From: VXYK01 sp965221585
Lineage (GTDB): Bacteria > Actinomycetota > Acidimicrobiia > Acidimicrobiales > Aldehydirespiratoraceae
Assembly: GCA_965221585.1 (NCBI GenBank)
Contig: OZ244898.1
Span: forward strand, 620,001 to 684,000
Length of the DNA stretch: 64,000 bases
Direction: 5' to 3'
A program made the translations under genes and the position numbers. Of the stretch, positions 60,956-64,000 are shown piece after piece. The notes beneath the pieces are model-generated. The model made no database searches and was not told where the DNA came from. It saw only the letters and a program-made list of their open reading frames with translations. How positions within the stretch are numbered: position 1 is the first letter of the stretch; each line of letters opens with the position of its first letter.

Positions 60956-61924
60956 ATGGAAATCCTCGATGTCGACCTGTTGGCCTTCGAGCAAGGCGAC
61001 CGCGAGGCGCGACGAAGCGTTGTCGACGGAGTGATGAAAAGCCTGGTTACAGGGTTCGTCTACGTGTCACATGACATGAGCGTCGACATGATCGACGAGG
61101 TCTACGGGAGGCTCGAAGAGTTCTTCTCCCTGCCCCAAGACCGCAAGGACCAATACATAGTGCCTGGTAGCAATGGACAAACGGGATACACCGGACTGCT
61201 CGTGGAGACGGCCGCGATCGCAGATGTACCCGATTTCAAGGAGATGCTCAACTGGCATGCCTCCCGCCCCAAGGGCCACCCGCTTCGTGCCCAGTACCCG
61301 TTCCGCTATGGGCCGCCGACACTTCCCGACAACGACATCGCCGGGATCGGTGCACTCCTGCTCGATTTCCACGACACGGTCATGTCGCTGCAGATTCGAG
61401 TGTCGAGGATCATCGCGGTCGGTTTGGGACTCCACGAATCGTTCTTTGAACAGATGCTCGTCGACGGTGCCAATCTGACCCGGGCGATCCACTATCCGGC
61501 CATGGACCAGGCGCCTGATGAGTCACATATCTGGGCTGCCGAGCATGCGGACATCAATCTGATCACGGCGCTGCCCCGTGCCACCGCGGCGGGTTTGCAG
61601 GTCCAGGTAGAAGACAACTGGGTTGATGCGGTCCCGCCCGACGACGGAGCGATCATCAACACCGGTCTGATGCTCGAGCGGCTGACCAACGGAGCGGTAC
61701 CACCGGGATTCCATCGGGTGGTGTCCGGCACAGGTCAGCAGGGGGATCGCTATTCGGTGGTGCAGTTCGCCCATCCCGAACCTTGGACCATCCTGGCGCC
61801 GGTTCCCACAACGGTGAGTTCGGAGAACCCGTTGAGGTTCCCGACGATCACCGCGGGCGACGCCCTGTCGAAGGTGATCTGGGAGATCAACCTGGTCGAG
61901 GAGGGCCGCCGACTCGACAACTAG
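60956..61924 (+). CDS. 2-oxoglutarate/Fe(II)-dependent oxygenase, isopenicillin N synthase-like family
   Basis: A 322-residue double-stranded beta-helix oxygenase. The N-terminal segment GFVYVSHDMSVDMIDEVYGRLEEFFSLPQ is the plant/bacterial DIOX_N type. Iron ligands are in AEHADINL (H-x-D) and GFHRVVSG (His), and the cosubstrate arginine in RYSVVQF. These enzymes hydroxylate or desaturate small molecules. The substrate is unknown; no biosynthetic cluster surrounds it. Divergent from nrdA; convergent with ileS with a 45-base gap. Confidence 0.86.
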   Translation: MEILDVDLLAFEQGDREARRSVVDGVMKSLVTGFVYVSHDMSVDMIDEVYGRLEEFFSLPQDRKDQYIVPGSNGQTGYTGLLVETAAIADVPDFKEMLNWHASRPKGHPLRAQYPFRYGPPTLPDNDIAGIGALLLDFHDTVMSLQIRVSRIIAVGLGLHESFFEQMLVDGANLTRAIHYPAMDQAPDESHIWAAEHADINLITALPRATAAGLQVQVEDNWVDAVPPDDGAIINTGLMLERLTNGAVPPGFHRVVSGTGQQGDRYSVVQFAHPEPWTILAPVPTTVSSENPLRFPTITAGDALSKVIWEINLVEEGRRLDN

Positions 61925-61969
61925 CCGATTCGACAGCTAGGACAGCTCTGGGCGTTCCATGGCTGTCGT

Positions 61970-64000
61970 CTAGGTGGTCGGGGTAGTGCGCAGCGAGAAG
62001 CAGAATGGCTCACCGTCGATCGTGGCCTCGAGGATCGACAGAGGCTCCGGTGCGGCCCGGGTGCCGATGTAGGTCGCCAGCACCTGTTCAGACACATAGT
62101 CATGATGTTCTTCGAGTGAACCCAGAGCGGTCGCGCAGGCGGCAGTTACGAAGACCTCGATGCGGTCGGTGACGACCAGGTCCTCGGTTCGACGAGCGTT
62201 CTGGATCTCTCGGACCATGTCACGGGCAAGACCTTCGGCCTCGAGTTCCGCCGTGACCTCGGTGTCGATGCTGACCACCGCATCATTTGAGCGCAGAGCA
62301 GCCGCGACCACCCCTTCGGGGGATTCGAGCACGAGCTCGTACTCGTCGGCGCCAAGCACCTCGCCCGCGACGGCAACGGTGCCGTCACCCCGAGTCTCCC
62401 AGTCGCCCTTGCGGGCCGCGGCGAACACCGCTTGCACCGCAGAACCCAGGCGGGGACCGAGTGCTTTCCCGTCGGGTCGCAGAATCAGCGTGGCGAGGTT
62501 GCCGATGTCGTCGGTGAGGTTCACGGTTTTGACGTTGAGTTCATCGGCGAGCAGTTCACTGAAGGGCTCGAGCGTGGTTGCGTCGCGGCCGGCGACGGTG
62601 AGCGATGCGAGCGGCAGCCGCACTCGCAGACCCTCGTTCTCACGCAGCCGCAAGGCGGTTGAGGCGACGTCTCGGAGCCGATCCATCGCCGCTACCAGCG
62701 CGTCGTCGGAAACAAAATCGTCGAGCGATGGCCAGTCGCAGAGATGTACCGACGGCTCCGCAGTCTCGTCGCTCGTCGATAGACCCAACCAGATCTCCTC
62801 TGTGATCATCGGCAGGAAAGGTGCTGCGACCTGTACCAAAGTGCGCAGAACGCTATACAGCGTGTCGAGCCCGCCGACATCGGCTCCGCTCCCGTCAACT
62901 CCCCAGAAACGGTCCCGGGAGCGGCGGATGTACCAATTGTTGAGCGCGTCGATGAACGAGCGGATCTCGGCCGCCGCGCCTGCCAGGTCATAGCTGTCCA
63001 TGCGTGCTTCGGTTCGAGCGATCAGGTCGCGGGTCTTGGCGAGGATGTAGCGGTCGAGCAGTTCAGTGCTGTCGGTGCGGAACGTCGCCCGGTAGTTCTC
63101 TACGTTGGCGTACAGGGTGAAGAATGAGTAGGCGTTCCAGATGGGCAGGATCACCTGACGAACGACATCGTCGATGGCCTGGTCGGAGATGCGTGCATCG
63201 CCGCCGCGCACAATGTTGGACGACATGAAGTACCAGCGCAGTGCGTCGGACCCCTGCGCCGAGAAGATGTCTTCGGGTTCGGTGTAGTTGCGCAGCTTCT
63301 TGGAGAGCTTGGCTCCGTCGTCGGCCAGCAGGATTCCGTGACAGATGACGTTTTGGAAGGCAGGTCGGTCGAACAACGCGGTGGCCAGTACATGCAATGT
63401 GTAGAACCAGCCGCGCGACTGGTTGATGTACTCGACGATGAAATCGGCCGGGAAGTGCTCGTCGAACCACTCTTTGTTCTCGAAGGGGTAGTGGACCTGG
63501 GCGAAGGGCATGGCGCCGGACTCGAACCAGCAGTCGAGGACTTCGGGGACCCGTCGCATCATCGAGCGGCCGCTGGGGTCGTCAGGGTTGGGTCGCACCA
63601 GTTCGTCTATGAAGGGACGGTGGAGGTTGTCGGGGCGCACCCCGAAGTCGGCCTCGAGCTCGTCGAGACTGCCGTACACGTCGGTACGAGGATATTCGGG
63701 GTTGTCGCTGACCCACACGGGGATCGGCGATCCCCAGAACCGGTTGCGTGAGATCGACCAGTCTCTGGCCCCTTCGAGCCACATCCCGAACCGTCCGTCG
63801 CGGATATGGCTCGGCACCCAGTTGATCTCCTGGTTGGTTTCGAGGAGCCGTTCGCGGATGTCGGTGACCTTCACGTACCAGCTGGGCATGGCCTTGTAGA
63901 TGATCGGTGTGTCGGTGCGCCAGCAGTGCGGGTAGTTGTGGGTATAGCTGTCGTGACGTACGAGCCGGCCTGAGTCGCGTAGCGCCTTGATGATCCCGGG
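61970..64000 (-). CDS. ileS: isoleucyl-tRNA synthetase, N-terminal part beyond window edge
   Basis: The frame is open to base 64000, so the last 676 residues are present. They run from the late catalytic domain (HCWRTDTP at the edge, WFESGAMPFA, DFIVEYINQSRGWFYTLH) through the KMSKS equivalent, here KLSKKLRNY, to the anticodon-binding domain (LDRYILAKTRDLI, LNNWYIRRSRDRFW) and the C-terminal region with a DUF5915-like tail. It attaches isoleucine to tRNA-Ile. The type resembles the longer eukaryote-like IleRS class common in Actinobacteria. Confidence 0.94.
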   Translation of the reverse strand, partial: PGIIKALRDSGRLVRHDSYTHNYPHCWRTDTPIIYKAMPSWYVKVTDIRERLLETNQEINWVPSHIRDGRFGMWLEGARDWSISRNRFWGSPIPVWVSDNPEYPRTDVYGSLDELEADFGVRPDNLHRPFIDELVRPNPDDPSGRSMMRRVPEVLDCWFESGAMPFAQVHYPFENKEWFDEHFPADFIVEYINQSRGWFYTLHVLATALFDRPAFQNVICHGILLADDGAKLSKKLRNYTEPEDIFSAQGSDALRWYFMSSNIVRGGDARISDQAIDDVVRQVILPIWNAYSFFTLYANVENYRATFRTDSTELLDRYILAKTRDLIARTEARMDSYDLAGAAAEIRSFIDALNNWYIRRSRDRFWGVDGSGADVGGLDTLYSVLRTLVQVAAPFLPMITEEIWLGLSTSDETAEPSVHLCDWPSLDDFVSDDALVAAMDRLRDVASTALRLRENEGLRVRLPLASLTVAGRDATTLEPFSELLADELNVKTVNLTDDIGNLATLILRPDGKALGPRLGSAVQAVFAAARKGDWETRGDGTVAVAGEVLGADEYELVLESPEGVVAAALRSNDAVVSIDTEVTAELEAEGLARDMVREIQNARRTEDLVVTDRIEVFVTAACATALGSLEEHHDYVSEQVLATYIGTRAAPEPLSILEATIDGEPFCFSLRTTPTT

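Overview
The window (64,000 bases, cut inside a gene at both ends) reads as a chromosomal stretch of a GC-rich, aerobic, heterotrophic actinobacterium. The best guess by content is the Acidimicrobiia. Pointers are a secreted protein ending in repeats of the GITxGCGxDxYCPxGxVTRGQMAAFLxRA type, four luciferase-like (probably F420- or FMN-dependent) oxidoreductases, four cytochromes P450, four short-chain dehydrogenases, three amidohydrolase-2 proteins, CaiB-type CoA transfer, a methylmalonyl-CoA mutase system and class I ribonucleotide reductase. Many genes have a TANNNT -10 hexamer (often TACGGT) only 6-8 bases before the start codon, the pattern of leaderless transcription in Actinobacteria. 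The taxonomic call is inference; no rRNA or marker tree is possible here. No rRNA, tRNA, IS element, phage gene or CRISPR array was seen, coding density is high, and no gene-free stretch exceeds 300 bases.

Layout. 1-7 kb: the end of pntB, a P450, an aminotransferase/MmsA pair for beta-amino acid or valine/thymine-type catabolism, and a coupled amidohydrolase/luciferase-like pair. 7-11 kb: a luciferase-like enzyme, then an FGGY kinase divergent from a 2-hydroxyacid dehydrogenase and class II aldolase (a small carbohydrate or sugar-acid module). 11-20 kb: a long minus-strand run, amidohydrolase - P450 - CaiB CoA-transferase - substrate-binding lipoprotein - fused LivH/LivM permease - LivG - LivF, which looks like a catabolic operon with its own branched-chain-type ABC importer. 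20-31 kb: dehydrogenases, another amidohydrolase, P450, luciferase-like enzyme, flavin oxidoreductase, a full-length sterol C-24 methyltransferase homologue, a GDPD lipoprotein, a coiled-coil M15 peptidase. 31-42 kb: an unusual fusion of a lyase-like region to a glycosyltransferase, a SulP transporter, a secreted S41 protease with C-terminal repeats, and a run of small metabolic genes (methyltransferase, SDR, CysQ, SRPBCC, SnoaL-like).

42-57 kb: a FadA5-like thiolase, a second flavin oxidoreductase, mutA, then on the other strand a carbamoyltransferase - DUF5989 - membrane/SGNH-hydrolase operon resembling the sxtI/sxtK/sxtJ-L part of saxitoxin clusters, then mutB, meaB, a citrate synthase and a CYP125-like P450. 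57-64 kb: nrdAB with a CRP-type palindrome upstream, a 2-oxoglutarate/Fe(II) oxygenase, and the 3' part of ileS.

How it fits together: propionyl-CoA made from beta-amino acids, valine or sterol side chains would enter the TCA cycle through MutAB/MeaB. The sterol methyltransferase homologue, CYP125-like P450, FadA5-like thiolase and a hydroxysteroid-dehydrogenase-like SDR suggest that this organism handles sterols, although the window holds no ring-degradation or sterol-synthesis genes. The points most worth a second look are the bacterial sterol methyltransferase homologue, the sxt-like carbamoyltransferase operon with its J-L fusion, and the lyase-like/glycosyltransferase fusion.
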